NCBI GenBank assembly: GCA_009823505.1
Contig: VZQC01008065.1
Location: 384,145 to 448,144, forward strand
DNA length: 64,000 nt
Source of the DNA: Rhizomys pruinosus
Lineage: Eukaryota; Chordata; Mammalia; Rodentia; Spalacidae
Direction of reading: 5' to 3'
The notes under the pieces were generated by a model. The model was given only the letters and a program-made list of their open reading frames with translations, did not search any database and had not been told where the DNA came from. The position numbers and the translations under genes are program-made. The stretch's first letter is position 1. Each line of letters begins with the position of its first letter. Positions 43,363 to 52,204 of this stretch are shown piece after piece.

Positions 43363-43544
43363 GTCTGCATGCAGGTTTGTGTAAACATGTCGTGCAATGC
43401 CGCAGAGGTCAGAAGAGGGTGTCAGATTCCCCTGGAACTGGAGTTAAGGACCGTTCCTAGCCACCATGTGGGTGCTGGGAATCAAACCCGGGTCCTCTGC
43501 AAGAGCAGTCAGTGCTCTTAACCACTGAGCCATCTCTCCAGCCT
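43323..43544 (-). mobile_element. B2-like SINE, minus strand, tail expanded to (TG)n
   Basis: The SINE body runs from TACTGTCTGCATGCAGGTTT to CATCTCTCCAGCCT. The TATGTGTATGAATG part of the usual tail has become a pure (TG)n run at 43326-43359. Confidence 0.9.
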
Positions 43545-43790
43545 CCCTTTTTAATATTTTTATTGAAGTTTTGTGCATTTCATACATCATTTCTCATTCC
43601 AATCTAGACTCATATCCCCGTCTATGTACCTCACCCCGCCCAGGTTTGGGCACCCTGCCATTCCTGCCCTGTATCATTTTCTGATTCTTTTCAAATTTTA
43701 TCAAAGCAGAAGATTATTATTCTTGGGGGAAGCTCTACTGCTTCAGTCCATTCCCTGTCCCAGTTCCTTACGCTGTTGTTTCACTATATA
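43545..43790 (-). mobile_element. L1-type 3'-end repeat, minus strand
   Basis: It begins TTTTTAATATTTTTATTGAA then GTTTTGTGCATTTCATACAT, the antisense of the repeat family's AT-rich end. It probably belongs to the L1 whose ORF2 starts at about 44650. Confidence 0.6.
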
Positions 43791-43856
43791 TAATATATAT
43801 TATAATATTATATATATATATTTATATATATATATATATATATCACCTATACATAN
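43787..43856. repeat. (TA)n ending at a single N
   Basis: TA-rich repeat up to about 43841, then a lone undetermined base at 43856. Sequence similar to 43388-43790 restarts directly after it. Confidence 0.9.
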
Positions 43857-44262
43857 ATGTCTTGCCATGCCGCAGAGGTCAGAAGCGGGTGCCAATTCCC
43901 CTGGTAACTGGAGTTAGACCGTTCTCAGCCACCGCTTGGGTCCTGGGAAATCAACCCGGTCCTCTGCCCGACCAGCAGTGCTCTTAACAACTGCAGGCCA
44001 CTCTCTCAAGCCTCCACTTTTTATTTTTTTATTTTTTGATGTTTTGGGATTTTATATCATTTCTCATTCGCAATCTGAGCATCATCTCCCCGGCTTGTAA
44101 CCTCACGCCGCCAGGCTTGGGCGCATCCCTGCCATTCCTCTCCGATTTAGCTTTTCTTAGATGCCTTTATCAACATTTATCAAACGCAGAGATTATTTTC
44201 TCGGGGGGCAGCTCTCCTCACTTTACAGTCCATTTCCCTGTCAACACGTTCCTCGCTGTTGT
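43857..44262. repeat. Noisy tandem copy of 43388-43790
   Basis: The SINE 5' half and the following 3'-end repeat recur in the same order and orientation (ATGCCGCAGAGGTCAGAAG, ATTTCTCATTC, CGCTGTTGTTT) with scattered indels and substitutions. The copy begins at the N and looks like unpolished duplicate sequence. Confidence 0.88.
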
Positions 44263-44280
44263 TTTATCTTCTCTCTCTAT

Positions 44281-44345
44281 CTATCTAATTATATATCTAT
44301 AATATATCTATATATTCTCTATACCTATTATAAACTTATATCTTC
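44281..44345. repeat. TATC/TA-rich low-complexity tract
   Basis: CTATCTATC followed by imperfect TATA-rich sequence. It sits where the noisy duplicate rejoins L1. Confidence 0.7.
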
Positions 44346-45279
44346 TTGTATCCAACCCTGTACTCCATATTCATATTCAGGCTTTCCCCCTTTTCCTTCC
44401 CATCTCCCTTCCTCTCCATCTGCCTACCTCCTCCCCCCTTCGCCAGCTTTCACAGTCTAACCCTACGTGTGCGTTCGTTTATTCTAGCGCCTGTTCGCGA
44501 CTTGCATTTCGCGCCCAGTGCTTCAACGAAACGGGGTGGGTATATATTGCTGTTGAGCTCCGTTTCAATTACAACTCGGTTGTGGGTGTGAGCATATACA
44601 AATGCGGAGCTTTACACATCGTTCATTTGTTTTCTCTGGGATTGTGTTATTCACTTTAGCATAATAATCTTCTAGTTCCATCCATTTATAACTTGCACAA
44701 ATGTTCCTGATGGCCATTCTTTATTTAAGCTGTATAGATACTCCGTTGTGCAGATGCAACACACCATTTTCTCTGTCAAGTATTCGTCTGTTAAGGGCCA
44801 TTTGGGTTGGTTCCAACGTCTTTGATATTGTGAAGAGAGCTGCAGTGATCAGGGCTGTATATGTATCTCTGCTCAGTAGGATGAGTTTTGTGGGTTTATA
44901 CCCAGGAGCGGTATGACGGGTCAGGTGGTAAACCAGTTTGGAGTATTTCAGGGTTCTTCCATACTGCTTTTGTAGTGGTTGCATGAGTTTACAAACCCAC
45001 CAGCAGTAGATGAGTGTTACCTTTTTCCCCACATCCTCTCTTGCATTTGGTGTCATTTGTTTACTTGAACCTAGCCAGTCTTATTGCAGTGAGAAGACAT
45101 CTTAAAGTGGTTTCAATTGCATTTCCTTTAATTATTAGTCCGTTGAACATTAAGATGTTTCTCAGCTAACTTTATTTCCTCATTTGTGGAAACTCTGCTA
45201 GGCTCTTTGCTCCATCCATGCGTGGGGTCTTTTTTTTTTTTTTCTTACATCTTGTTTTTTTGGTAGTTTAATATTCTTT

Positions 45280-45526
45280 TTAATTTTTTTTAATCTTATT
45301 TATTTTGTATGTGTATGTGTATGAATGTACTGTCGCATGTAGCTTTGTGCAACCATGTCCTGCATGCGTCGGAGGTCAGAAGAGGGGCTGGATTCTGAAC
45401 TGGAGTACTCCTGGATTTGGAGTTTGTTACAGAAATGTTTTGGCCACATTTGTGGGGCTTGGATATTGAACCCGGTTCTTTGTAAGAGCGGTCAGTGCTC
45501 TAACCGCTAGGACATCTCTCCGGCCC
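45280..45526 (-). mobile_element. B2-like SINE, minus strand (with many small indels)
   Basis: TATGTGTATGAATGTACTGT, GGAGGTCAGAAGAGG, GTAAGAGCGGTCAGTGCTCT and ACATCTCTCCGGCCCA are present. The middle part has lost several bases relative to sister copies (for example TGCATGCGTCGGAGG for TGCAATGCCGCGGAGG). Confidence 0.88.
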
Positions 45527-46346
45527 AAGTTTTTCTCCTGTATTAATGCCTCTGTCAATGTCTCACTGGGAAGTTTTCCTTCCCACTCTGTGGGTTTTTT
45601 TCTCCCACTTCTCTGATTATTTCTTTGCTTTTATATAAGCTTTGAGTTTAATGAGGGCCCATTGTTCAACTGTTCGGCATCACTTCCCTGAAACGTGCTG
45701 TTCTGGTTTAGGAAAGTCCCTCTCCTAGTCTCTCTGTCTTATACTTTCTTTCAATGTTTCTTCCTCTTACCTTATAGTTATTTTGGGTGGAGAATGTTGA
45801 TGTCTTTGAGTCCATTGGAGTTGATCTGCTACAGTAAGATTGTAGGGGTTTAAGTTTTACTCTCTACAATTTGGGTGATCCAGTCTATTAAACACAATTA
45901 GCCTGAAGATGCTGATCTTATTTCCTCCCTTGGATCTTCTCGGCCTCTTTGTCAAATATGAAGTTGGCTGAAATTGTATGTACTCAGTTTGGATCTTCAA
46001 TTTTGTTCATTGGTCCACAGGTCTCTTTGATTTTTGGTTTTGTATGTTGCTACCGGGCTGTTTTTTGGGTGCTGGCCAGGCTTTTGCGTATAAATGTTAT
46101 TGAGCTTTTTGTACATTTCTTTTTTTTTTTCTTTTATTTAATTAGTTATTAATATATATTTTGTACGAGATTATCAAATCTAGACCTGTGTTCCCCACCC
46201 TATGCCCCCACCCCACCAGTGCTCATGTATCCTGCCAAAGATGCTTTTCATCTCTTTCTCAGTTTTTCTCGATATTCTACATGTGGAAGTTAACTGTTTT
46301 GAGCAGAAGTTCACTGTTTCAGTCAGTTCTTTGAGGCAGTCGTTTC

Positions 46347-46374
46347 TGTTGTTGTTGTTGTTGTTGTTGTTGTT
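46347..46374. repeat. (GTT)n microsatellite
   Basis: Nine GTT units in the L1 3' UTR. Confidence 0.95.
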
Positions 46375-46456
46375 TCCACTATGCATCACTTCCAACGGCT
46401 TGGACAAAAGCTCAAGGGGCCATGCACAAGAAATACTTACAACTAGGTAATTGGCA

Positions 46457-46654
46457 CTAGCATCCACAGATGAGGGATACCATTCGTCGTTTGTTTTTCT
46501 TGGACTGTGTTACTTCACTCAGCATGATGTCTTCTAGCTCCAGCCATTTTCCTGCAAAGCTCATGATGTCATCTTTCTTTACTGCTGCATAGAACTCCAT
46601 TGTGTAGATGTACCACATTTTCTCTATCCACTTCCATTTTGTTCCATTGGTCAA
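46457..46654 (-). pseudogene. L1 ORF2 extreme C-terminus
   Basis: Contains [34 protein letters not shown] and the closing M-V-S-L-I-C-G-C. This is the typical end of rodent L1 ORF2p. The deletion just upstream removes the part joining it to the reverse transcriptase. Confidence 0.92.
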
Positions 46655-46790
46655 CAGGTCTGTTTTTGTGCCAGTACCAGGCTGTTTTTATTACTATAGC
46701 CCTATAGTATAGTTTGAAGTCTGGTATAGAGATCCCCCCCCGCCCCCCCGTGTTGCTCTTTTCACTCAGGGTTGTTTTGGCTATTTGGGG

Positions 46791-47590
46791 TGTACAACAT
46801 TTCTTAATCCAAATTATAACACTTCCCCATCCATACCCACCTCCCTCCATGTAGGGGGAAAAGGAAGCCACCTGTGGCTTCTTTTGTGCTAAAATACCTG
46901 CTTGTCTGTTTACACTGAAGCCTGGCCTTAGGCAGGATTTGAATGTGCATCAGCAAGCCTGTAACACCTTGGGATCAAAGGCATTGACACGTACTTGTGA
47001 TGCTATGGAACTTGAGGCTGAAAGCAGGCCCTGAAATATGATGTCACTCTGGGCATATAAACAGAATGCTGTGAATTAATAAACGAGTTCTTCTTACCAT
47101 CCAACAGGGACTACTGGTAGTTATTTGCACATGTAATCTTAGCCGATGAGGCTTGTGTAGTAGTGACCAGTGGGTTGGATGGCAGCCAATCAGGCCACCA
47201 ACTTGGGAAGCTGGTATGGACCAGTTGGTTGGATGGCGGTCAAGCAGACCACCAAATTGGGAAGCTGGTGTGGAACTGGAAGGAGACCCTGAGTGCCCAG
47301 CTGGGAATTATACTGTAGAGCACCAATCAGGCAGCAGTCTGGAGGATCAGAGAGTGCCATTAGAGCATTTTCTGCTGTAGTTGTTAGATTAGACAAGCAG
47401 GCAGTGGAAAGGTTGTCAGCCTTCAACCCCACGGTTTAGGACAGCAGCTGGCAGCTGTCTTGCATCTTCCCTTTTCCCTGTAATCTACATGTGGTGGAGT
47501 GATACCACACTGCCAGAACTCATGCATTCTGCCATACATGTTAAGTTTTGGCTTCCATCATTTACTCACTCTTTTGTAATTTTTCTTTTT
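46791..47590 (+). mobile_element. Tentative LTR-like segment with CCAAT, TATA-like and poly-A signals
   Basis: From about 46885 (TGTGCTAAAATACCTGCTTG) there is GGGCATATAAACAGAATGCT (TATA-like at about 47056), AATTAATAAACGAG (poly-A-signal-like at about 47078) and CCATCCAACA. The order fits a short rodent LTR, possibly of the ERVL/MaLR type. Downstream lies a 54-bp tandem duplication holding GCCAATCAGG. I could not find matching ends or a target duplication, so the call is weak. Confidence 0.4.
47166..47273. repeat. 54-bp tandem duplication (two units)
   Basis: Units 47166-47219 and 47220-47273 each start ACCAGT(G/T)GGTTGGATGGC and end GGGAAGCTGGT(A/G)TGG. They differ at 7 of 54 positions. 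Only the first keeps the CCAAT box. Confidence 0.95.
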
Positions 47591-47871
47591 TCTTTTTTTT
47601 TTTTTTACATTTCATTAAATAGTTGTTTTATTTATTTTTATTTCTTAAATATTTTTATTGATGATTTGTGTGTTTCATTATGACTATAGCTAGCCCTACA
47701 ATATAGTTTGAAGTTTCTGGTATGGTGATCCCTGCTTTATTGGTCTTTTTGCTCAGAGATGCTTTGGTTATTCAGGGTCTTTTTTTTTTCCATATGAATT
47801 TAAGGATTTGTTTCCCAAGTCTGTGAAGAAACTCATGGAAATTTTAATTGGGATTGCATTGAATCTGTATA

Positions 47872-48501
47872 TTAATTTGGGTAGAATGGGCATTTTTTTC
47901 CTATATTGATTTTTCCAATCCATGAGAATGGTAGATCTTTCCATTTTTTAATGTCTTCTTCAATCTTCTTTCTCAGGGATGTAAAATGTTTGTTGTAGAG
48001 CTCTTTAGTGTCTTTGGTTAGGTTTGTTCCTAGGTATTTTATTGATTTTGAGGCTGTGATGAGTGGAAAGGTCTCCTTATATTCCATCTTCAGTTGCTTG
48101 TTGTTGGTGTAAAGAAAGGCTACTGATTTTTGTAGGTTAATTTTATATCCTACCACTATACTGAAACTCTTTATCATTTCTAAGAGTTTTCTGGTGGATT
48201 TTTTATCATCCCTTCGGTAAACTATCATATTGTCTGCAAATAGGGATAGTGTGATTTCCTCTTTTCCAATTAGTACTACTTTAATTTCCCTTTCTTGCCT
48301 TATTGCCCTAGCAAGTGTTTCAAGCACTATATTGAATAGGAGTGGTGACAGAGGACAGCCTTGCCATGTTCCTGCCTTTAAGGGGAATACTTCTAACCTG
48401 TCTCCATATAGGATGATGTTTGCTGTGGGTTTGCTATATATGGCTTTGATTATGATGAGGAATGTTCCCTCCAGTGCAATTCCCTCTAGGACTTTAAGCA
48501 T
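47872..48501 (-). pseudogene. L1 ORF2 reverse transcriptase palm and thumb, FADN mutant
   Basis: A 209-residue open stretch, the longest interpretable one in the window: [21 protein letters not shown] (palm), then [11 protein letters not shown], and [10 protein letters not shown] and [10 protein letters not shown] (thumb). The catalytic F-A-D-D is F-A-D-N: the AAT codon lies at 48231-48229. GAC GAT to GAC AAT is a G-to-A change at a CpG. Loss of this aspartate should abolish polymerisation. Confidence 0.95.
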
Positions 48502-48521
48502 GAAGGGATGCTGGATTTTGT

Positions 48522-48731
48522 TTAAAGCTTTTTCTGCATTTTTTGTTGTTGTTGTTTTGTTTTGTTTTTCAGGCCATTGATGTGTTTTATGATATTTATT
48601 AATTTACATGTGTTGAACCTTCCCTGAATCTCTGGTGTGAATACAACTTGATCATGATGGATGATCTTTTTGATTTGGGTCTGTATGCAGTTTGCAAGTA
48701 TTTTGTTGAGAATTTTTACATCTGTGTTCAT
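48522..48731 (-). pseudogene. L1 ORF2 reverse transcriptase segment
   Basis: Carries [20 protein letters not shown] and [16 protein letters not shown], the part just N-terminal of the palm. It ends in a lysine/glutamine run from an A-rich expansion, which separates it from the palm frame. Confidence 0.9.
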
Positions 48732-48857
48732 TAATGATGTAGGTCTATTGTTTTCTTTTTTGTTTTTATCTTTGCCTGGTTTGGGTATTAGAGTAATGCT
48801 GACTTCAAAGAAGGAATTTGGGAGAATCCCCTTTATGTTCTTTTTTTAAAAAAAAAA

Positions 48858-48925
48858 AATATGGAACGCTTCACGAATTTGCGTGTCATCCTTGTGCAGG
48901 GGCCATGCTAATCTTCTCTGTATCA

Positions 48926-48961
<36 letters not shown>
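48858..48961 (-). ncRNA. U6 snRNA retrocopy (probable processed pseudogene)
   Basis: On the minus strand, from 48961, the sequence begins GTGCTTGCTTCGGCAGCACA and runs colinear with the whole U6 spliceosomal RNA: ATATACTAAAATTGG, GATTAGCATGGCCCCTGC, GATGACACGCAAATTC and GTGAAGCGTTCCATAT, then T's. From memory of the mammalian U6 sequence it differs at three sites, each a CpG in U6 changed by a transition (CTCGC to CTTGC, AACGAT to AATGAT, GCGCAA to GCACAA). The T run is followed by seven A's. A 15-bp duplication CCCCT(T/C)TATGTTCTT flanks it (48828-48842 and 48962-48976). It sits inside L1 with no proximal sequence element or TATA box visible, so transcription is unlikely. Confidence 0.95.
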
Positions 48962-48962
<1 letters not shown>

Positions 48963-49767
48963 CCCTCTATGTTCTTCAGAACAGTTTGAGAAGTAATGAG
49001 TGTAAGTCTTCTTTAAAATGTTTTGTTAAATTCTTCTATGTAACCACCTGGGCCTGAGCTCTTTTTGTTGGGAAGTTTATTATTACATCTTCAATCTCCT
49101 CAAATATTATGGGTCTGTTTAAACTGTTAATCTCTTCTTGATTAAGCTTTATTGATACCCAGAATTTCAAACATTCATCCATTTCTCTTAGGTTTTCAAA
49201 TTTAGTGGAGTATAGGTTTGTGAAGCATTCCCCTATGGGAATTCCCCTGCCTGGACCTTTTTATTGTATGTTATAATGTTTCCCCTTTCATCACAAATTC
49301 TACTGATTTGGACTTGCTCTTTCTTTCTTTTTCTTAACTGGGTTAGTGGTCTCTCTATCTTGTTTACCCTTTCAAATAACCAACTTTTGGATTCATTAAT
49401 TCTTTGTATTATTTTCCTTGTTTCTGTTTCATTGATTTCACTTCTGATTTTTTGTTATTTATTCCTGTCTGTTGGGTTAAGGATTCTATTCTTGTCTCTC
49501 AAGTGTTTCTAGCTGCAATGTTAGATCATTTATTTGCACTCTTTCTGTTTTCTTTTCTTTTTTTTCTTTTTTTTTTTGTTTGTTTTGTTTTGTTTTGTTT
49601 TTGTAGGCAACCAGGGCTATAAATTTCCCTTATAGGACTGCTCTTAACATACCCCAAAGGTTTGGTTTTGTTGTATTGTCATTTTCATTTAGTTCCAGGA
49701 ATGCTTTTATTTCCTTCTTTATCTCTTCCTTGACCTATTTATTATTCAGGAGTGTGTTGTTTAGTCT

Positions 49768-50220
49768 TCATGTGTTCTTATAGATAGTAGGATTTATCCT
49801 GATATTGACATCGAGCTTTATTTCACTGTGGTCTGACAGAATGCATGTAGTTATTTCAGTCCTTTTGTATTTGTTGAGGCTTATTACGTGTCCCAGAATG
49901 TGGTTGATTTTGGAGAAGGTTCTGTGTGGTGCTGTAAGTAGAAAGTGTATTCTCTGGTGTTTGGGTGGAATATTCTGTAGATATCTGTGAGATCCATTTG
50001 GTGTATTGTATTGTTCAATGCAGATGTCTCTCCTTATTCTTTGTCCAGTTGACCTATCCAAAGAGCTCGTGGGGTATTGAAGTCCTCCACTATTTGTGTA
50101 TTTGGGATTAATCTGTGCCTTAAGGTCTTGCAGGATTGTGTTTATAAAACTGGGTGCACCAGAGTCTGGTGCAGATATATTTATGATTGTGAGATCTTCA
50201 TAGTTAATTGTTCCTTTCAT
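49768..50220 (-). pseudogene. L1 ORF2 endonuclease domain remnant
   Basis: A 150-residue frame with T-I-I-N-I-S-A-P-D-S-G-A-P-S-F-I, L-K-A-Q-I-N-P-K, S-S-L-D-R-S-T-G-Q-R, H-R-T-F-S-K-I-N-H-I-L-G-H and the catalytic S-D-H-S-E-I-K-L-D near the end. The SDH motif is intact, but the G-D-F-N block has been replaced by G-G-L-Q after local frame disturbance, so the active site is incomplete. Confidence 0.9.
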
Positions 50221-50424
50221 AAGGATGTAATGTCCCTGTTTGTCTCTTCTGGTTAGTTTTACTTTGAGGTCTATTTATTCTGATATTAAGATAGGAGCTC
50301 CTGGTTGCTTTTTGGTTCCATTTGCTTTGAATATTTTTTTCTATCCTTTCACTTTAAGTTGCTGCCTATCCTTGAGGGTGAGATGTGTTTCCTGTAGACA
50401 GCATATAGACAGATTCTGTTTTCT

Positions 50425-50664
50425 TTTTTTTTTTTTAATTTATTTTTGTATGTATATGAGTGTACTGTCTGCATGTAGGTTTGTGCACCCGTGTCGTGCA
50501 ATGCCGCGGAGGTCAGAAGAGGGTCTTGGATTCCCCTGGAACTGGAGTTCCTGGGGATTTGGAGTTATAGATGGTTCTCAGCCGCCATGTGGTGCTGGAG
50601 AACGAACCCAGGTCCTCTGCAAGAGCAGTCGGTGCTCTTAACTGCGAGGCTACCTCTCCAGCCC
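50425..50664 (-). mobile_element. B2-like SINE, minus strand, with perfect 14-bp TSD
   Basis: Full length from a T-rich tail to TACCTCTCCAGCCC. AGATTCTGTTTTCT is duplicated exactly at 50411-50424 and 50665-50678. It lies in the ORF2 N-terminal part of the minus-strand L1. Confidence 0.97.
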
Positions 50665-50917
50665 AGATTCTGTTTTCTAATCCATTCTTCCAGTCTGTGT
50701 GTTTTGATTAGAGAGTTTAGACCATTAATATTATTGAGATTTGTGTTGCTTCTTTTCATCCTATTTTCTGTTTGCATTCTTGGTCTAGATTTGTGTTTTT
50801 GTAACTACAATTTTATTAGTTTATCTCTCTCACTATTTGGGGATAGTTGATCCTTTCTTCTGACCTTTGAATAGCTTTATTTTCTGAACAGTTGGTTTCT
50901 TGGATATGTATTCTTTC

Positions 50918-51167
50918 TTTTTTAATTTTTTTTTATTTTATTTATTTCTGTATGTGTATGAATGTACTGTCTGCATGCAGGTCTGTGCACCCGTGTCGTG
51001 CAATGCCACGGAGGTCAGAAGAGGGTCTCGGATTCCCCTGGAACTGGAGTTCTCCTTGAATTGGAGTTTCAGGTGGTTCTCGGCCACCATGTGGGTGCTG
51101 GGGATCGAACCCGGGTCCTCTGCAAGAGCGGTTGGTGCTCTTAACCGCGAGGCTATCTCTCCAGCCC
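50918..51167 (-). mobile_element. B2-like SINE, minus strand, with perfect 17-bp TSD
   Basis: Full length, keeping GTGCACCCGTGTCGTGCAAT, GGGGATCGAACCCGGGTCCT (B-box complement) and GGCTATCTCTCCAGCCC. TGGATATGTATTCTTTC is duplicated at 50901-50917 and 51168-51184. It lies in the same L1, near the ORF1-ORF2 boundary. Confidence 0.97.
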
Positions 51168-51231
51168 TGGATATGTATTCTTTCATCTTGCTTATGTCAT
51201 GGAAAATTTTCATTTCTCCTCCAACTATGAT

Positions 51232-51645
51232 CTACATTTTTGCTGGGTATAGTAATCTGGATTGGCATCTAAAGTCATCTAGTACTGGGAATACTTTGGT
51301 CCACGTTCCTCTGGCTTTCATAGTTTGCATTGAGAATTCCACTATAATTCTGATGGGTTTCCCCTTATACATAATTTGTTGTTTTTCTCTTGTGGCTTTC
51401 AGTATTTTGTGCTTGTTTTGGGTGTTTAGAATTTTAACTGTAATATGGAGTGGGGAGTTTGTTTTCTGATCTTGTCTATTTGGTGTTTTATGTTCTTCTT
51501 GTATTTGTATGGGTTTGTCTTTTTTCAGTTTGGGGAAATTTTCTTTTAATATTCTGTTGAAGATTTGATCAATACCATTGTCTTGGGGTTCTTCTTCCTT
51601 TATTCTTATGATGCAGAGGTTTGGTCTTTTCAGAGTGTCCCACAT
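51232..51645 (-). pseudogene. L1 ORF1 C-terminal domain
   Basis: A 137-residue frame carrying the ORF1p RNA-binding region: L-K-R-P-N-L-C-I-I-R-I-K-E, N-R-I-L-K-E-N-F-P, K-A-T-R-E-K-Q-Q-I-M-Y-K-G-K-P-I-R-I and C-Q-S-R-L-L-Y-P-A-K-M. ORF1p coats L1 RNA and acts as a nucleic-acid chaperone. A frame break separates this from the coiled coil at 51880-52200. This copy lacks the poly-lysine tract of the one at 7393-7866. Confidence 0.93.
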
Positions 51646-51879
51646 TTCCTGATTGTTCCACTCTTGTGGATTTTTTTTTTAATATTCTTTTCTTGAGCAT
51701 TCTAGTTAATCCATTTTATATTCCAGTGTTGATATTTTATTTCTTGTTTCCTCCAATCTGTTCCTGAGGCTTTCTCCCATTGTTTCCTGTCGATTGGGTG
51801 AGTGTTGGATTTCTTTTTTCATTTCATCCTGTGATTTCTTTACTATTTCCATTTCCTTTTGGAACTTGTCATTCTCTTT

Positions 51880-52200
51880 TTATAGCTCCTTGCTTCTCTG
51901 GTCTGTTTCCTTTTTCATTTCAGCCTGGCATCTCTTCAGTGTTTCCATTTCCTTCCGAAGTTTGTCATCTTTTCCCTCTAGTTCCTTCCTGAGTTTGTCA
52001 TTCTCTCCCATTAGTTCTTTGATTTGTTCTTTATAGTCCTTGATTTCTTTGAGTATATCTAAGATTGTTCTTCTAATATCTGTGTCTTGGGTTGTCTCTA
52101 GGGAAATCTCACTGTAGGACTCTTTTATAGGACTGGTAGAGTTTGTTGTGGATGTATTCTGTGTTTTTCCAATTTTGTTTTTCTGTTGTGTTTTTGTCAT
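51880..52200 (-). pseudogene. L1 ORF1 N-terminal region and coiled coil
   Basis: It starts with M-T-K-T-Q-Q-K-N-K, preceded on the minus strand by ACCCACATG, which is similar in position to the other L1's ORF1 start. A head of about 45 residues is followed by a long E/K-rich heptad segment (D-I-L-K-E-I-K-D-Y-K-E-Q-I-K-E-L, repeats of N-D-K-L-R-K-E). This is the trimerising coiled coil. The frame ends at 51880, and the coiled coil continues out of frame to about 51700. Confidence 0.93.
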
Positions 52201-52204
52201 GTGG

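Larger units (their letters stand above)
44263..46115 (-). mobile_element. L1 3' part, minus strand (3' UTR and ORF2 C-terminus), interrupted by a SINE
   Basis: Positions 44263-44640 hold 3' UTR-like sequence. From about 44640 the antisense of the ORF2 C-terminus is clear: TTCTAGTTCCATCCATTTAT, GATATTGTGAAGAGAGCTGC, TTTATACCCAGGAGCGG, CATACTGCTTTTGTAGTGG and CACATCCTCTCTTGCATTTG. Many single-base indels occur. The frame at 44721-45056 carries ORF2 C-terminal text. A SINE lies at 45280-45526. L1 text resumes after it and continues to about 46115. Confidence 0.85.
46116..46790 (-). mobile_element. Internally deleted L1 3' end, minus strand
   Basis: The minus strand first reads ORF2 text ending N-R-P-V-D-Q-W-N-K (about 46660-46640), then jumps to [18 protein letters not shown] (46624-46570), the last part of ORF2. 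It then continues into 3' UTR sequence and a T/A-rich end at about 46116. A (GTT)n run lies at 46347-46374. Several hundred ORF2 codons are missing at the junction near 46640. Confidence 0.85.

Noticed and set aside
44036..44591. Overlapping plus-strand frames of 80-100 residues
   Set aside because: They lie in noisy L1 3' UTR antisense and TA/TC-rich sequence. Base errors open and close frames here.
50900..51469. A 189-residue plus-strand frame
   Set aside because: It is the antisense of a B2-like SINE continuing into antisense L1. The recurrent [19 protein letters not shown] text appears at every minus-strand SINE.
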